From positions 124,001 to 188,000 of the forward strand of contig NZ_VTPS01000001.1 in assembly GCF_008274215.1 (NCBI RefSeq): a DNA stretch of 64,000 nt, read 5' to 3'. The position numbers and the translations under genes are program-made. The DNA is from Calorimonas adulescens (GTDB lineage: Bacteria > Bacillota > Thermoanaerobacteria > Thermoanaerobacterales > UBA4877). Of the stretch, positions 17,819 through 26,632 are shown piece by piece (position 1 is the stretch's first letter; every line of letters begins with the position of its first letter). Below the pieces are notes generated by a model that was given only the letters and a program-made list of their open reading frames with translations, ran no database searches and was not told the origin of the DNA.

Positions 17819-18679
17819 TCATACAGCCTTCTTAATTTTCAGGTATATATCCTTCATAGTCCTTGCATCCTCTGCCATCATAGTCGGAGACTCACAAATT
17901 ATGGTTGGTCCAAGGTTGCGCTCAACCATAAGCTCAGCAAAAGGCTCAAAGTCAGGGCCGAATCCTTCATCCTTGAAGTCACAGTGTTTCTTTTCCCCTT
18001 GTTTGGTGTACTCAATATGGCTGAAATGAACATGAAATTTTCTGGCCCTCTCGTCAGCCAGACCTTCCTCCATCATGTCCAGTATCCTTTTATAGTCATC
18101 CTTTGACTTAATACCACCTACAGTTCTTGCATGTAGATGCCCAAAATCAATAGCAGGAATTACATTCCTATTGAGACTACATAACCTTAATACCTCTTCC
18201 ACACTGCCCAATTGATTTATCTTGCCAAGTGTCTCAGGACACAGTCGCACCTCTTCATATCCAAGAGACTCTACCTCATGTATTATCTCACTAAAAAACT
18301 CCAATGCCCTTCCAAAGGCTGTCTCCCTTTCCTCTTTACCCACAGCCCCAGGATGAAATATTACCCTTGTGGCTCCCATCCAGTGAGCTGCTGTCACGCT
18401 TTCAGTAAAATACCTTATAGTGTTTTTCTTTTTTTTTTCATCAGTAGATGCAAGATTGATATAATAAGGTGCATGTACACTTAAAGTGATTCCTTCCTTC
18501 ACAAATGCATTTCCTATTTCCCTTGCAGTACCTTCCCTTATCCTAACTCCCCTTCCAAAGGAATATTCAAAAGCATCAAGACCTCTTTTTTTTAGCCATT
18601 CTGGTGCCTCAGTTGTAGATTTGTGGCCTTCATCATAAAAGCTCTGAGAGTTACCCGATGGACCAAACAGGGCTGTCAT
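17819..18679 (-). CDS. DNase IV-like TIM-barrel protein (AP endonuclease family 2)
   Basis: 286-residue xylose-isomerase-like barrel resembling endonuclease IV. Likely metal ligands occur in LSVHAPYYINLAS, VIFHPGA, CPETLGKINQLGS, AIDFGHLHAR and FHVHFSHIEY. Endonuclease IV cleaves abasic sites using three zinc ions. The family is close to deoxyribonuclease IV of Clostridia, but sugar isomerases share the fold, so the call rests on the ligand pattern. AAGGTG fits the ATG at 18679 better than the GTG at 18688. It heads the pepP-efp group. Confidence 0.75.
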   Translation of the reverse strand: MTALFGPSGNSQSFYDEGHKSTTEAPEWLKKRGLDAFEYSFGRGVRIREGTAREIGNAFVKEGITLSVHAPYYINLASTDEKKKKNTIRYFTESVTAAHWMGATRVIFHPGAVGKEERETAFGRALEFFSEIIHEVESLGYEEVRLCPETLGKINQLGSVEEVLRLCSLNRNVIPAIDFGHLHARTVGGIKSKDDYKRILDMMEEGLADERARKFHVHFSHIEYTKQGEKKHCDFKDEGFGPDFEPFAELMVERNLGPTIICESPTMMAEDARTMKDIYLKIKKAV

Positions 18680-18912
18680 AAACATCACCTTCTATTAGAT
18701 TTTTATAAATATACCGATATAAGCATGTCAATTACATTTCAGTGCATTATGGTTAGCTTTAAAGCCGCCTTTTTGATATTATTTGCTATGTTTGAAAAAA
18801 TTCACCGTAGAACCTTTGTTGAATTCTTATATTACCTATCGATTGATAATTGACTCTTATCCAGATTCTATAATCATTCTAACATAGTTTCTCCTGCAAT
18901 GACAACATAAAG

Positions 18913-18936
18913 CAAAAAAGCAGGTAAAACCTGCCT
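18913..18936 (-). terminator. Intrinsic terminator after pilO
   Basis: GCAGGT/ACCTGC stem with a short A/T loop and a following T6 on the minus strand, directly after the pilO stop. It ends the pilus operon. The remaining 230 bp up to the DNase IV-like gene show no frame or clear promoter to me. Confidence 0.85.
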
Positions 18937-18946
18937 TAATCTTGCA

Positions 18947-19813
18947 CTATTGGCCTTGATTATTCTGTATATCCTGCTGCACCTGCACTCCCTGGTTTTC
19001 ACTGCTTTTACTCTGCTGAATATTTTGACTTTCAGGGGCTTGCGGATTTGCCTCACCGTTTTTTGGGATTATATTTTGAAACATAGACTCAAACAATTTT
19101 TTAAACTCCTGATTCAATGTTTCATCAATGCCTTGAGGTGCCTTGCCACCATTAGTATCTTGCGTAGCTGTTTCAGGCTTCATCAATGGCTCAAAGGGGT
19201 TTTCTTTGCCACTACCCTCAATCTTTTCAGAATCTACCTCCATATTTTTACCCATGCTGTAGTATTCTAATGACAGGTTGATATCAATGTCGCCATTTTC
19301 ATCAACATTCATCCTGACGTTTTTGTAGTTGAAAAGTCTCTTCGAACCTTCCAAAAGGGCAAGAATGTTTATTGCCTGTCTGTAATTCCCTTTCAGATCC
19401 ACAGTAACAGGTATTATGGTGTATTGAGAGGCTCTTGACTCCATATTCTTACCTTCATCATTTCCATCGGTTTCTGTAATCTTATTCTCCTCGCCGAACT
19501 GTATGTTTTGCTGCTGCAGTCCACTAGCTGTAATCATGCTATCCAAGGACTTTAAAAGTGACTCAGTATCCTTAGTATATGGTATAACTTCAAGCATGTC
19601 CGAAATTTCCATCTGTGCTTTTGCTATCTTTTGTTTTACATCAGGAGAGTTGGAAAGCAACTTTCTTATGGTATCTTCTTTCTGGGCAATATCGGACTGG
19701 AGTTGCTGTATTTTCCTGTATTGCGGAATTAGCACATAGTTACCATAAAGCAAGAGTGTGCAGAATATAACAGCAAATATAAGGAGGTTTCTTTCCCTGA
19801 TGGTGAGCTTCAT
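18947..19813 (-). CDS. pilO: Type IV pilus inner-membrane protein PilO
   Basis: 288 residues: one membrane helix (about 10-28), a coiled-coil (QLQSDIAQKEDTIRKLLSN), then a ferredoxin-like domain (QYTIIPVTVDLKGNYRQAIN). The C-terminal third is a Gln-, Asn- and Ser-rich tail (ESQNIQQSKSSENQGVQVQQ), longer than in most PilO. PilO pairs with PilN to link the motor to the pilus. It overlaps pilN by 4 nt. Confidence 0.85.
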   Translation of the reverse strand: MKLTIRERNLLIFAVIFCTLLLYGNYVLIPQYRKIQQLQSDIAQKEDTIRKLLSNSPDVKQKIAKAQMEISDMLEVIPYTKDTESLLKSLDSMITASGLQQQNIQFGEENKITETDGNDEGKNMESRASQYTIIPVTVDLKGNYRQAINILALLEGSKRLFNYKNVRMNVDENGDIDINLSLEYYSMGKNMEVDSEKIEGSGKENPFEPLMKPETATQDTNGGKAPQGIDETLNQEFKKLFESMFQNIIPKNGEANPQAPESQNIQQSKSSENQGVQVQQDIQNNQGQ

Positions 19814-20352
19814 TTAGTCTCGCCTCCACCTTTTAATGTTACCTCTATATGAAAGCTTAATAACCCGCTTTCGTCTGCAGTAGAGGATTTTATAGATACA
19901 TCCTTTACCTGCTTTATACTCCGCAGGTTCAGGGCAAAAATAACTATGCTGCTATTGTCTCTGGCCAGGCCTTCCAATGAGATGTTTTTCTCATTGAGTG
20001 TGAGCGACTTTATGGAAAGGTTTGTAGGTACACAACCCCCTATATCCTCAATTAATCCCGAGGCCGAGACCCTGTCTTTGCTCAGCAACCTTACCACATC
20101 ATTATGGACTTTTATCTCATTTTCCATCTGAGTCAATGTGTCTATGTCTTTCTGTACAGGCTCAAGGGACTTTACCTGTGACTCAAGGCTCTTATCCAGT
20201 GAACTTAAGCTGAATATCATGTAATATGGCAAACTCAAAAGCACTACCAATAATATAATCCCTACTATAATACATGTACCCCAGGCAGCAAGCTCTCTGC
20301 TTCTCCTCTTTTTCCTCATGTACTCTGCAGGTATCAGGTTTATATCCTTCAT
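19810..20352 (-). CDS. pilN: Type IV pilus assembly protein PilN
   Basis: 180 residues beginning MKDINLIPAEYMRKK, the short cytoplasmic INLxP motif that docks into PilM. A membrane helix follows (about 24-46), then a coiled coil and a ferredoxin-like domain. Overlaps pilM by 4 nt. Confidence 0.9.
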   Translation of the reverse strand: MKDINLIPAEYMRKKRRSRELAAWGTCIIVGIILLVVLLSLPYYMIFSLSSLDKSLESQVKSLEPVQKDIDTLTQMENEIKVHNDVVRLLSKDRVSASGLIEDIGGCVPTNLSIKSLTLNEKNISLEGLARDNSSIVIFALNLRSIKQVKDVSIKSSTADESGLLSFHIEVTLKGGGETK

Positions 20353-21350
20353 ACTTTTCCCTCTCTAATAGAAGCACCAAACGCATTTAAAATAAACACA
20401 TAAGGATCGGGTAAAAAATTGTTTATAGGCATTACCTCAACGTTAAGACTCTCAGAAATATATTCTAACAACGGAGCAAAACGTGAACCGCCGCCGGTAA
20501 TTACCACATTCTCTATTCCATCTGTCCTGTACCTTGAAATATAATAGTCCAAATATCTGGCGAGATCCCCAACAAAACCCTCAAACATAAGGGATGAATC
20601 AATACCTATTTCTTCTGAAGGATGATTTATCTTAAGGTCTTCAGCCTCATCTAAAGAGATATTGTGGAAATTAGAAATAAGCTGTGTAATGTTATTACCG
20701 CCAAAATCAAAAATCCTACTGAAAACAAAGTGCCCGCTATAAAAGAAGGAGGCCACGGTTTTCTTTCCACCAACATCTAAAATAAGATAGTCTTTATAAT
20801 TAAAATTTCTCATGTACTCTGCAGCTTTTATAATGCAGTTTTGATAAACATCTATAGCGGATAGCCTAAGGTTTAAGCTATCCGCCAACTTGAGATAGCC
20901 GTCTATCAAAGGCAAAGGTGCAGCAAACAAAAGTATCTTTTGCATCTTTTCCCTTCCCTCACCGGTTACCTCCATTTGCTTGAAATCGATAATATACTCA
21001 TCCAGCGATGTGGGGATATACTCATCAGCTATATTGTTTACAAGCGGCGGAAGCTCTTTGGGTGGCACTACAGGTACCTCTATATCCCTTATAATCACTG
21101 CAGAGCTCAATATAGAAAATACAACATTGGAACTTCCAAAACGGCTTTTCCCTTTAAAGCATGTGGCCATGGCCTCACGCAGTGCATTACCATTTTTAAT
21201 ATATCCATCCTCAACTGCCCCTTCTGGCGTCTTTATTGTCCTGAACAGGGGATTGGATATATCCCTTGGGGTACTGACTATCTTTACACTGTCATTCCCT
21301 ATGTCTATACCAATGTATTTGCCACGAAGCTTTTTACTTCTATTAGCCAT
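20349..21350 (-). CDS. pilM: Type IV pilus assembly ATPase-like protein PilM
   Basis: Actin-like cytoplasmic protein, 333 residues. Nucleotide-binding blocks are KYIGIDIGNDSVKIV, YLILDVGGKKTVASFF and NVVITGGGSRFAPLL. It forms a cytoplasmic ring with PilN. GAGGTG selects ATG 21350 (MANRSKKLRG); the longer frame to 21383 would lie inside comFB. Confidence 0.92.
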   Translation of the reverse strand: MANRSKKLRGKYIGIDIGNDSVKIVSTPRDISNPLFRTIKTPEGAVEDGYIKNGNALREAMATCFKGKSRFGSSNVVFSILSSAVIIRDIEVPVVPPKELPPLVNNIADEYIPTSLDEYIIDFKQMEVTGEGREKMQKILLFAAPLPLIDGYLKLADSLNLRLSAIDVYQNCIIKAAEYMRNFNYKDYLILDVGGKKTVASFFYSGHFVFSRIFDFGGNNITQLISNFHNISLDEAEDLKINHPSEEIGIDSSLMFEGFVGDLARYLDYYISRYRTDGIENVVITGGGSRFAPLLEYISESLNVEVMPINNFLPDPYVFILNAFGASIREGKV

Positions 21351-21618
21351 TTCGCACCTCATGCCTTGGATTTTTTGATACAATCTCTGCAGCCCGTGTT
21401 ATTGCTGTGGCAACGTCAACATCAAACTGGGTTGTCAGTTCATTTGTTCTGCTATAGACTTCCCCCTCTTCTGTGACCACATATTTTGGTGGTAGACTGT
21501 TAAGAGCAATGGCTGCCACATCGTACCTGCATTTATCACACATACATACACCCATTTTCACCATAACCTTGTCAAGCATTTCAAACACAACCTCTTCCAT
21601 GTAATTTTTAAGCTGCAT
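21343..21618 (-). CDS. comFB: ComFB family protein
   Basis: 91-residue late-competence family protein with the conserved block MGVCMCDKCRYDVAAIALNS and LPPKYV. The three Cys (CxCxxC) are typical. Some ComFB members in cyanobacteria have been described as cyclic dinucleotide binders linked to pili and natural competence. Its place inside the pilus operon, overlapping pilM, suggests it controls pilus activity; that is inference. AGGAGG precedes the ATG. Confidence 0.85.
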   Translation of the reverse strand: MQLKNYMEEVVFEMLDKVMVKMGVCMCDKCRYDVAAIALNSLPPKYVVTEEGEVYSRTNELTTQFDVDVATAITRAAEIVSKNPRHEVRNG

Positions 21619-21630
21619 CCATCTTTCCTC

Positions 21631-22278
21631 CTACTCTATTTTCCATCCATTAATAGTCGTTATATTATCCGGATCAGTCTGGCTAAAATCAAATGTAATA
21701 TCCGCTGTACCATTTCGTGTAATTTTCTTATATATACCTTCCGACTCTATATGAACTGTAAACTTATAATAATTGTTGTGATCCGTACCATCTTTTAGTA
21801 CATTTTGCTCCAGCCAACCAAACGGCCATATTCCGTGATATACGTCCACATAGTTATTGTCTGTCTTATTTTTATCTATGATATCATCGAACGTAACATC
21901 TATTACTATAGTGCTACCACTTGTAGATGGTAGTGAATGAATTCCGTTTATAAAATCTTTTATTGCTTTGTTGGCTGAGCTAATTTTTGCCTCAACCCAT
22001 TCTTTATCCGTGTTGTAACCATTTCTTTTAATTTTCCCAATTTCCATATCAATACTTTTCTTTATTTTATATTCACCATCCGCATTTTTTTCTTCAAACG
22101 CATACCTTACGGCATTTAACCCAGACTCTGCAAGATATTGGGCTCTTGGTATATCGCTATATGCCATGCTTATCCTATACTCAGAAAGTGATAAACCAAG
22201 AAGTGAGATGCCCAGTATAAAGAGGAGCGATGTTATCATCAAGACAAACACCATGGCAAATCCTTTTTTATCTGACAT
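21631..22278 (-). CDS. PilX-like pilus accessory protein
   Basis: 215 residues with an N-terminal DKKGFAMVFVLMITSLLFIL helix. The Gly-Phe start resembles a prepilin cleavage site, but Glu5 is absent, as in PilX/GspK-type N-terminal methylation variants. The segment AQYLAESGLNAVRYAFEE is the common PilX-like continuation. AGGTG fits ATG 22278. Probably a minor pilus component; its length and lack of Glu5 resemble GspK, the tip pseudopilin. Confidence 0.7.
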   Translation of the reverse strand: MSDKKGFAMVFVLMITSLLFILGISLLGLSLSEYRISMAYSDIPRAQYLAESGLNAVRYAFEEKNADGEYKIKKSIDMEIGKIKRNGYNTDKEWVEAKISSANKAIKDFINGIHSLPSTSGSTIVIDVTFDDIIDKNKTDNNYVDVYHGIWPFGWLEQNVLKDGTDHNNYYKFTVHIESEGIYKKITRNGTADITFDFSQTDPDNITTINGWKIE

Positions 22279-22287
22279 CTCCATCAC

Positions 22288-22731
22288 CTACTTTGGTAGA
22301 AAAACCACATTGTTCAGTGTAAATCCATCAGTTCCCGTGATAATAACTGTAATTTTTCTTCCATCAATAGAAAAAGTAAAACTGTCTATCTCATTGGCCA
22401 GTTCCTGACCATTATTATTATTCATGCATATACTTTTTTTACTGTCGTCGTAATAGTATACATTGTCACCAACATACAACGCTTTATAAGTTTTTCCACT
22501 GCGTGTAATATCTTTAACATATATCTTTGAGGCATCTCCAGTCCTTTTTATGTCACTTGTGATGGCTTCCATAGCAGACCTCACATTTTGCTTTATTTCC
22601 ATACTTTTTTCGCTTTTGATATAGGTATTTGATCCTGTATAGAATAATGATGTGGCCACTATTGCAACTACAGACATTATTGCCACAACAGCTAGGATCT
22701 CAATAAGCGTAAAACCATCTCTTCTTTTCAT
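22288..22731 (-). CDS. Minor prepilin (PilW/GspJ-like)
   Basis: 147 residues with a class III signal: MKRRDGFTLIEILAVVAI, cut expected between Gly6 and Phe7, with Glu at mature position 5. The C-terminal domain is beta-rich and small. GGGGG fits ATG 22731; it overlaps the preceding prepilin by 4 nt. Likely part of the initiating tip complex. Confidence 0.82.
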   Translation of the reverse strand: MKRRDGFTLIEILAVVAIMSVVAIVATSLFYTGSNTYIKSEKSMEIKQNVRSAMEAITSDIKRTGDASKIYVKDITRSGKTYKALYVGDNVYYYDDSKKSICMNNNNGQELANEIDSFTFSIDGRKITVIITGTDGFTLNNVVFLPK

Positions 22732-23453
22732 TTTAGCCCCCATACCCATTTAAAAAATCTTGAGGGATTGAAACCATACTTACTGTGGAGTTTATCATAA
22801 AGTGTCTGCCTTGTAATTGACTGATTTTCCGCATTCAGTTCATTCAGGCAGATTGCTATCCTCCTTAGTGTAGTGATTGGACCCCATTCAAAAGCCATAT
22901 AAATAACCACTGCGGCAATAAACAATATAACAAGAAGATATTCTACTATTCTCTTTATAATAGCCCACAGGCTATCCTCATCATCAGGTAAGTCACCCTC
23001 ACCTCCCCCATTATTGCCACCATTTCCGGGATTTCCTCCATTATTGCCTCCGCCTCCCGGATTTCCTCCGTCATCGCCTCCGCCTGGTTCTCCAGAAAGA
23101 ACACCAGGTTTATAATAAAACGAGAGAAGATAGGGATTGTTGTTTCTATCTCTTAAATTGACCTCAATATCATATCTTGATACGCCATTAGTCTGTCCGC
23201 TTTCTGTAATGTCAACCGAGTAGGTTCTACCATTAAAAGGATAGTCGTCAATATGCGCCTCGGTTATGTCACCTGATTTAATCCCCTCCACTATATTCTG
23301 AGCAATGATACTCTCTTCAGTCATAATTGTGGATGAATAATCTGTATCAAGCGAGGTATATATAGATCCAAATATGGCTATCGAAGTCACGGCAAGTATA
23401 GCCATAGCAACTATAACTTCTATGAGTGTAAAGCCCCTCTCCCACCTGAGCAC
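22728..23453 (-). CDS. Prepilin-like protein with Gly-rich hinge and second membrane helix
   Basis: 241 residues. The N-terminus is a normal class III prepilin (RGFTLIEVIVAMAILAVTSI), followed by a pilin-like globular part up to about residue 125. It then has a Gly/Asn/Asp-rich stretch (about 126-152, repeats of GGNPG), an unexpected hydrophobic helix (about 165-185, VEYLLVILFIAAVVIYMAF), and a basic, helical C-terminal tail (about 190-241). Normal minor pilins end after the globular domain. Start is GTG 23453 after GAGGTG. A fusion or a membrane-retained pilin is possible. Confidence 0.75.
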   Translation of the reverse strand: MLRWERGFTLIEVIVAMAILAVTSIAIFGSIYTSLDTDYSSTIMTEESIIAQNIVEGIKSGDITEAHIDDYPFNGRTYSVDITESGQTNGVSRYDIEVNLRDRNNNPYLLSFYYKPGVLSGEPGGGDDGGNPGGGGNNGGNPGNGGNNGGGEGDLPDDEDSLWAIIKRIVEYLLVILFIAAVVIYMAFEWGPITTLRRIAICLNELNAENQSITRQTLYDKLHSKYGFNPSRFFKWVWGLK

Positions 23454-23471
23454 AATATCACCTCTTATGGG

Positions 23472-23939
23472 TCATTTTCTCTTTATGGCTGACCTACCTG
23501 TCGATGGCTGTATGGTTATGTAATAGCAATCTTTGCCCTTGTTTATGTATATCGTGCCAGCACTGCTTGGCGCACCAGTGGCCGTAAAGTAAATCCCATC
23601 AGTTTTTATTTTGCTGATATTCGAAGTAAATGTAATCCCTTGAGTGGCTGTGAATGTCTTTAGTGTCACAGGGATACCTGTGCCGCTTCTTTTAACGGTA
23701 TATGAGTTATCATAGATATAAATTGTGTATTTCACATCAGGCTCACTTATATTTTTCTGTCTCACATCCCTTATGTCAAACAAGAGCTGCTGGGCTGTTA
23801 TTTGCATGTCAAGATTGGCCTTTGTATTTATATATCCGCTGATGGATGGATAGGATATGGCCATTATAACTCCCATTACGGCAACAATACATATAAGCTC
23901 GAAAAGTGTAAAACCCCTGTTGTCAGATGTGCGCCTCAT
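23472..23939 (-). CDS. Minor prepilin (GspH/FimT-like)
   Basis: 155 residues, signal RGFTLFELICIVAVMG with Glu at mature position 5. The globular part (YTIYIYDNSYTVKRSG, GTIYINKGKDCYYITI) resembles GspH/FimT. It abuts pilD, sharing one base. Expected in the tip complex of the pilus. Confidence 0.85.
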   Translation of the reverse strand: MRRTSDNRGFTLFELICIVAVMGVIMAISYPSISGYINTKANLDMQITAQQLLFDIRDVRQKNISEPDVKYTIYIYDNSYTVKRSGTGIPVTLKTFTATQGITFTSNISKIKTDGIYFTATGAPSSAGTIYINKGKDCYYITIQPSTGRSAIKRK

Positions 23940-24682
23940 TATATCAGCATATTTAAATAGAAGTTTATGATACTGTTGCCGTAAAACACTGATATAAAAC
24001 TGCCAATGGCTAAGAACGGACCAAAAGCTATCACATCCTTCATGTTTCTTTTCCTATATGCTATGAGTAGAAGCCCAACCACAGCACCAATTATAAAACT
24101 CAAGAAGAGGGAGAGTATTGTCGGCCAGGCCCCTAGATACCACCCACAGGCAGCCATAAGTTTAACGTCACCCATTCCCATACCTTCAGGAACAATAAGT
24201 ACCAGCAGAAGCAGGAAGCCTCCACCTATAGCAAGTCCTATAAAGTTATTGAGTAAATTCTCTTTAAATATTATGCTTATAATAATTCCTGGTATAAAGA
24301 CTGCTAAAAGAACTGCATCAGGTATTATCTGCACATCCAAGTCAGTAAAAAATATAATAATAAGTCCGGAAAACAGGATGATGTATTTAATCGTCAGGTA
24401 TGTAAAGCCAAAATAGATAAATGTAAATAAATATATAAGGCCGGTAGCAAGCTCTACTAAAGGATATCTTATACTGATATGAAAGCCACAGTATCTGCAC
24501 CTGCCCTTTAGAAAAATATAGCTCAGCACAGGTATCATGTCAATGGGCTTTAGCTTAGTATTGCATGAAGTACAGTGGGAATGGGGAGAGATGATAGACT
24601 CTCCCCTCGGCAGCCTGTATATGCAGACATTGAAGAAACTCCCCATGGCCAGGCCAAGGAGAAAGACAATGAGGTATAACAT
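23939..24682 (-). CDS. pilD: Prepilin peptidase / N-methyltransferase PilD (A24 family)
   Basis: 247-residue membrane aspartyl protease cutting the Gly-Phe bond of prepilins and methylating the new N-terminus. The N-terminal zinc loop has two CxxC pairs (HCTSCNTK and CRYCGFH). Catalytic Asp residues are in FFTDLDVQIIPD and the GxGD motif GMGDVKLMA. About seven further helices. It carries two copies of the GGCCWGGCC nonamer. Confidence 0.94.
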   Translation of the reverse strand: MLYLIVFLLGLAMGSFFNVCIYRLPRGESIISPHSHCTSCNTKLKPIDMIPVLSYIFLKGRCRYCGFHISIRYPLVELATGLIYLFTFIYFGFTYLTIKYIILFSGLIIIFFTDLDVQIIPDAVLLAVFIPGIIISIIFKENLLNNFIGLAIGGGFLLLLVLIVPEGMGMGDVKLMAACGWYLGAWPTILSLFLSFIIGAVVGLLLIAYRKRNMKDVIAFGPFLAIGSFISVFYGNSIINFYLNMLI

Positions 24683-24811
24683 AGGACAATGTAATCCTTT
24701 CTGTATAATTTCTCATTGATATAACGTCTAATTCCATGCAGATAAAACTCCATAAAACGCAAATATATTTTAGTCTCTTCCTTTTTCTATTATGCTTTTT
24801 TATATTTTGGA

Positions 24812-25228
24812 TTATGGATATAATTCCTCTCCTTTAGTGCTTCCTCCATTACCTGTACCATAGTACACTTCTACACCTAAGGGATTGCTCCCACTTCTAC
24901 TAACAACTTCGACTATGAAACTTTTATTTGTGCTTGTATTATACTGAGGAGTTGGTATTTTATCAATATATCCCCATGATAATAGATCATCAAGATCTAC
25001 ATTGCCCGTTCCTGTAATTTTCCCATCTATTATTGCTCTTTGAGTGGCTTCCGCCAATATGGTGGCACTTGATTTATCAGCATTTTCTCTTGCATTGTTC
25101 ATTGAACCTGTCACATTGGGTATTGCTATAGCAGCTAATATTCCCAGTATTGCTATGACGACAATGAGTTCGATGAGTGTAAAGCCTCTCTGATTCCTTT
25201 TCATCCTCTTTCTTATCCAGTTTAACAT
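24812..25228 (-). CDS. pilA: Major type IV pilin PilA
   Basis: 138 residues. The basic leader MLNWIRKRMKRNQRG is followed by FTLIELIVVIAILGILAAIA, the classical class III motif with Glu5. The mature part is a short beta domain (about 110 residues) without a disulfide pair. The start ATG uses GGGAAAGGGG. It is set apart from neighbours by 188 and 129 bp gaps, suggesting separate expression of the major subunit. Confidence 0.92.
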   Translation of the reverse strand: MLNWIRKRMKRNQRGFTLIELIVVIAILGILAAIAIPNVTGSMNNARENADKSSATILAEATQRAIIDGKITGTGNVDLDDLLSWGYIDKIPTPQYNTSTNKSFIVEVVSRSGSNPLGVEVYYGTGNGGSTKGEELYP

Positions 25229-25270
25229 TTCAATTACCCCTTTCCCAATTATTTTTTAAAGTTGTTTCCT

Positions 25271-25294
25271 TTATTCTTGTATGTACTGTTCCAT
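25271..25294 (-). other. Seven-codon leader ORF in front of pilA
   Basis: In the 188-bp gap between pilC and pilA a near-perfect site (GTGGAGGTGG) precedes an ATG, giving MEQYIQE and a stop, 43 nt upstream of pilA. It could be a translated leader controlling pilA or a chance ATG. No riboswitch of the c-di-GMP type was recognised here. Confidence 0.35.
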
Positions 25295-25416
25295 AAACCA
25301 CCTCCACGGGAAAACCAGTATTTTATTAACGAGTACCATCTTAATTACATAATACCATAGTTTGATACATAATGCTACGAAAAGTTACTGATTCTGACAC
25401 TAATTTTATCCTGGTC

Positions 25417-26628
25417 TCAATATCCTACATAGTTCATCATCTGGAACATGGGCAGTGCTATAGATATTACTATAAAGCCTATTATTATAGCCATGAAGAG
25501 TATTATGGCTGGTTCTAACATAGTGGTGAGCTGGGTAGTCCCTGTCTCTACCTCCTGGTCAAAAAAGTCTGCAATGCGAAGTAGCATATCATCCAGTGTA
25601 CCTGAGTTTTCCCCCACCTCTATCATCTGGTAGACCATAGGCGGGAATATACCCGAGGCCTTCAATGGTCCTGATAGGCCAGAACCTTTAGAGAGTGCTT
25701 CAGAGACCTCAGAGAGTGCCTTTGATACTACAGAGTTGCCTATAACCCTATCCGTCACCTCAATAGAACGCAGCACCGGCACGCCGCTTTGTATGAGTAT
25801 GCCCAGTGTCCTTGTAAATCTGGCAGTTATTATCTTCCTGTTCAATGAGCCTATGATAGGGATATTCAACTTTAATCTGTCTATCCTATTTCTCCCTTCC
25901 TTCGACGAGGCATAAGAGTGAATAGCAACATACATACCTCCCCCTGCGATGATTAATATATACCAGTAGCTACGCAGTATATTGTTTAAGCCTATGAGTA
26001 TCCTGGTTGGCAGTGGGAGCACAGCTCCTGCAGACTGAAAGAGTCCTATAAATGTAGGAAGCACAAAGGTTATGAGGAATATAACAACACCCAAGGCCAC
26101 ACAAGCAACAACTATGGGGTATGTCAGGGCTGACCTTATCTTCTGGTTTATCCTGTTCTGATTTTCAAAATGCACAGCCATCCTATCCATTATGGTATCC
26201 AAAGTACCGCTGACCTCCCCTGCTTCCACCATGTTGGTTAAAAGCGGCGGAAAGACGTCAGGATATTTGCCCATGGTATCAGAAAGCGTCTTACCCTTTT
26301 GCACATCATCATATATCTCCATGAGCGTATCTCTAAGCCTCTTATTCTCTGTCTGCCCTCTCAAGATATCTATGCATGTCACTACCGACACACCGGCCCT
26401 TATGAGGGCAGCAAACTGCCTGCAAAATATAGCTATATCCCTCACTCTCACCTTAGTCTTTAATAGGGTAAGAGATACATCATTCTTTGCAATCTTTTCC
26501 TTTATATCCACAGGGTATAGTTTCTTCTCCCTCAGGTTCGCCTTTACAGAAGCACTGCTGTCACCTTCCAATATACCTGTAATAAGTTTACCAGCTTCAT
26601 CCCTGGCTCTATATTCATATGAAGGCAC
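25417..26628 (-). CDS. pilC: Type IV pilus platform protein PilC
   Basis: 403 residues, two T2SSF domains (about 70-195 and 272-395), each with FARTLGTL-like motifs such as AIFCRQFAALIRAGVSV and TARFTRTLGILIQSGVPV, and three helices. Membrane platform on which PilB and PilT act. It lies 5 nt after pilT. Confidence 0.94.
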   Translation of the reverse strand: MPSYEYRARDEAGKLITGILEGDSSASVKANLREKKLYPVDIKEKIAKNDVSLTLLKTKVRVRDIAIFCRQFAALIRAGVSVVTCIDILRGQTENKRLRDTLMEIYDDVQKGKTLSDTMGKYPDVFPPLLTNMVEAGEVSGTLDTIMDRMAVHFENQNRINQKIRSALTYPIVVACVALGVVIFLITFVLPTFIGLFQSAGAVLPLPTRILIGLNNILRSYWYILIIAGGGMYVAIHSYASSKEGRNRIDRLKLNIPIIGSLNRKIITARFTRTLGILIQSGVPVLRSIEVTDRVIGNSVVSKALSEVSEALSKGSGLSGPLKASGIFPPMVYQMIEVGENSGTLDDMLLRIADFFDQEVETGTTQLTTMLEPAIILFMAIIIGFIVISIALPMFQMMNYVGY

Positions 26629-26632
26629 ACTA

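Noticed and set aside
22990-23090. Tandem repeat array in DNA
   Set aside because: The repetitive sequence is the codons of the Gly/Asn-rich hinge of a pilin-like gene and has no other structure.
25229-25416. c-di-GMP riboswitch before pilA
   Set aside because: The gap was read for the GEMM-I core; the conserved CACGCACAGGGCAAACC-type block is not there.
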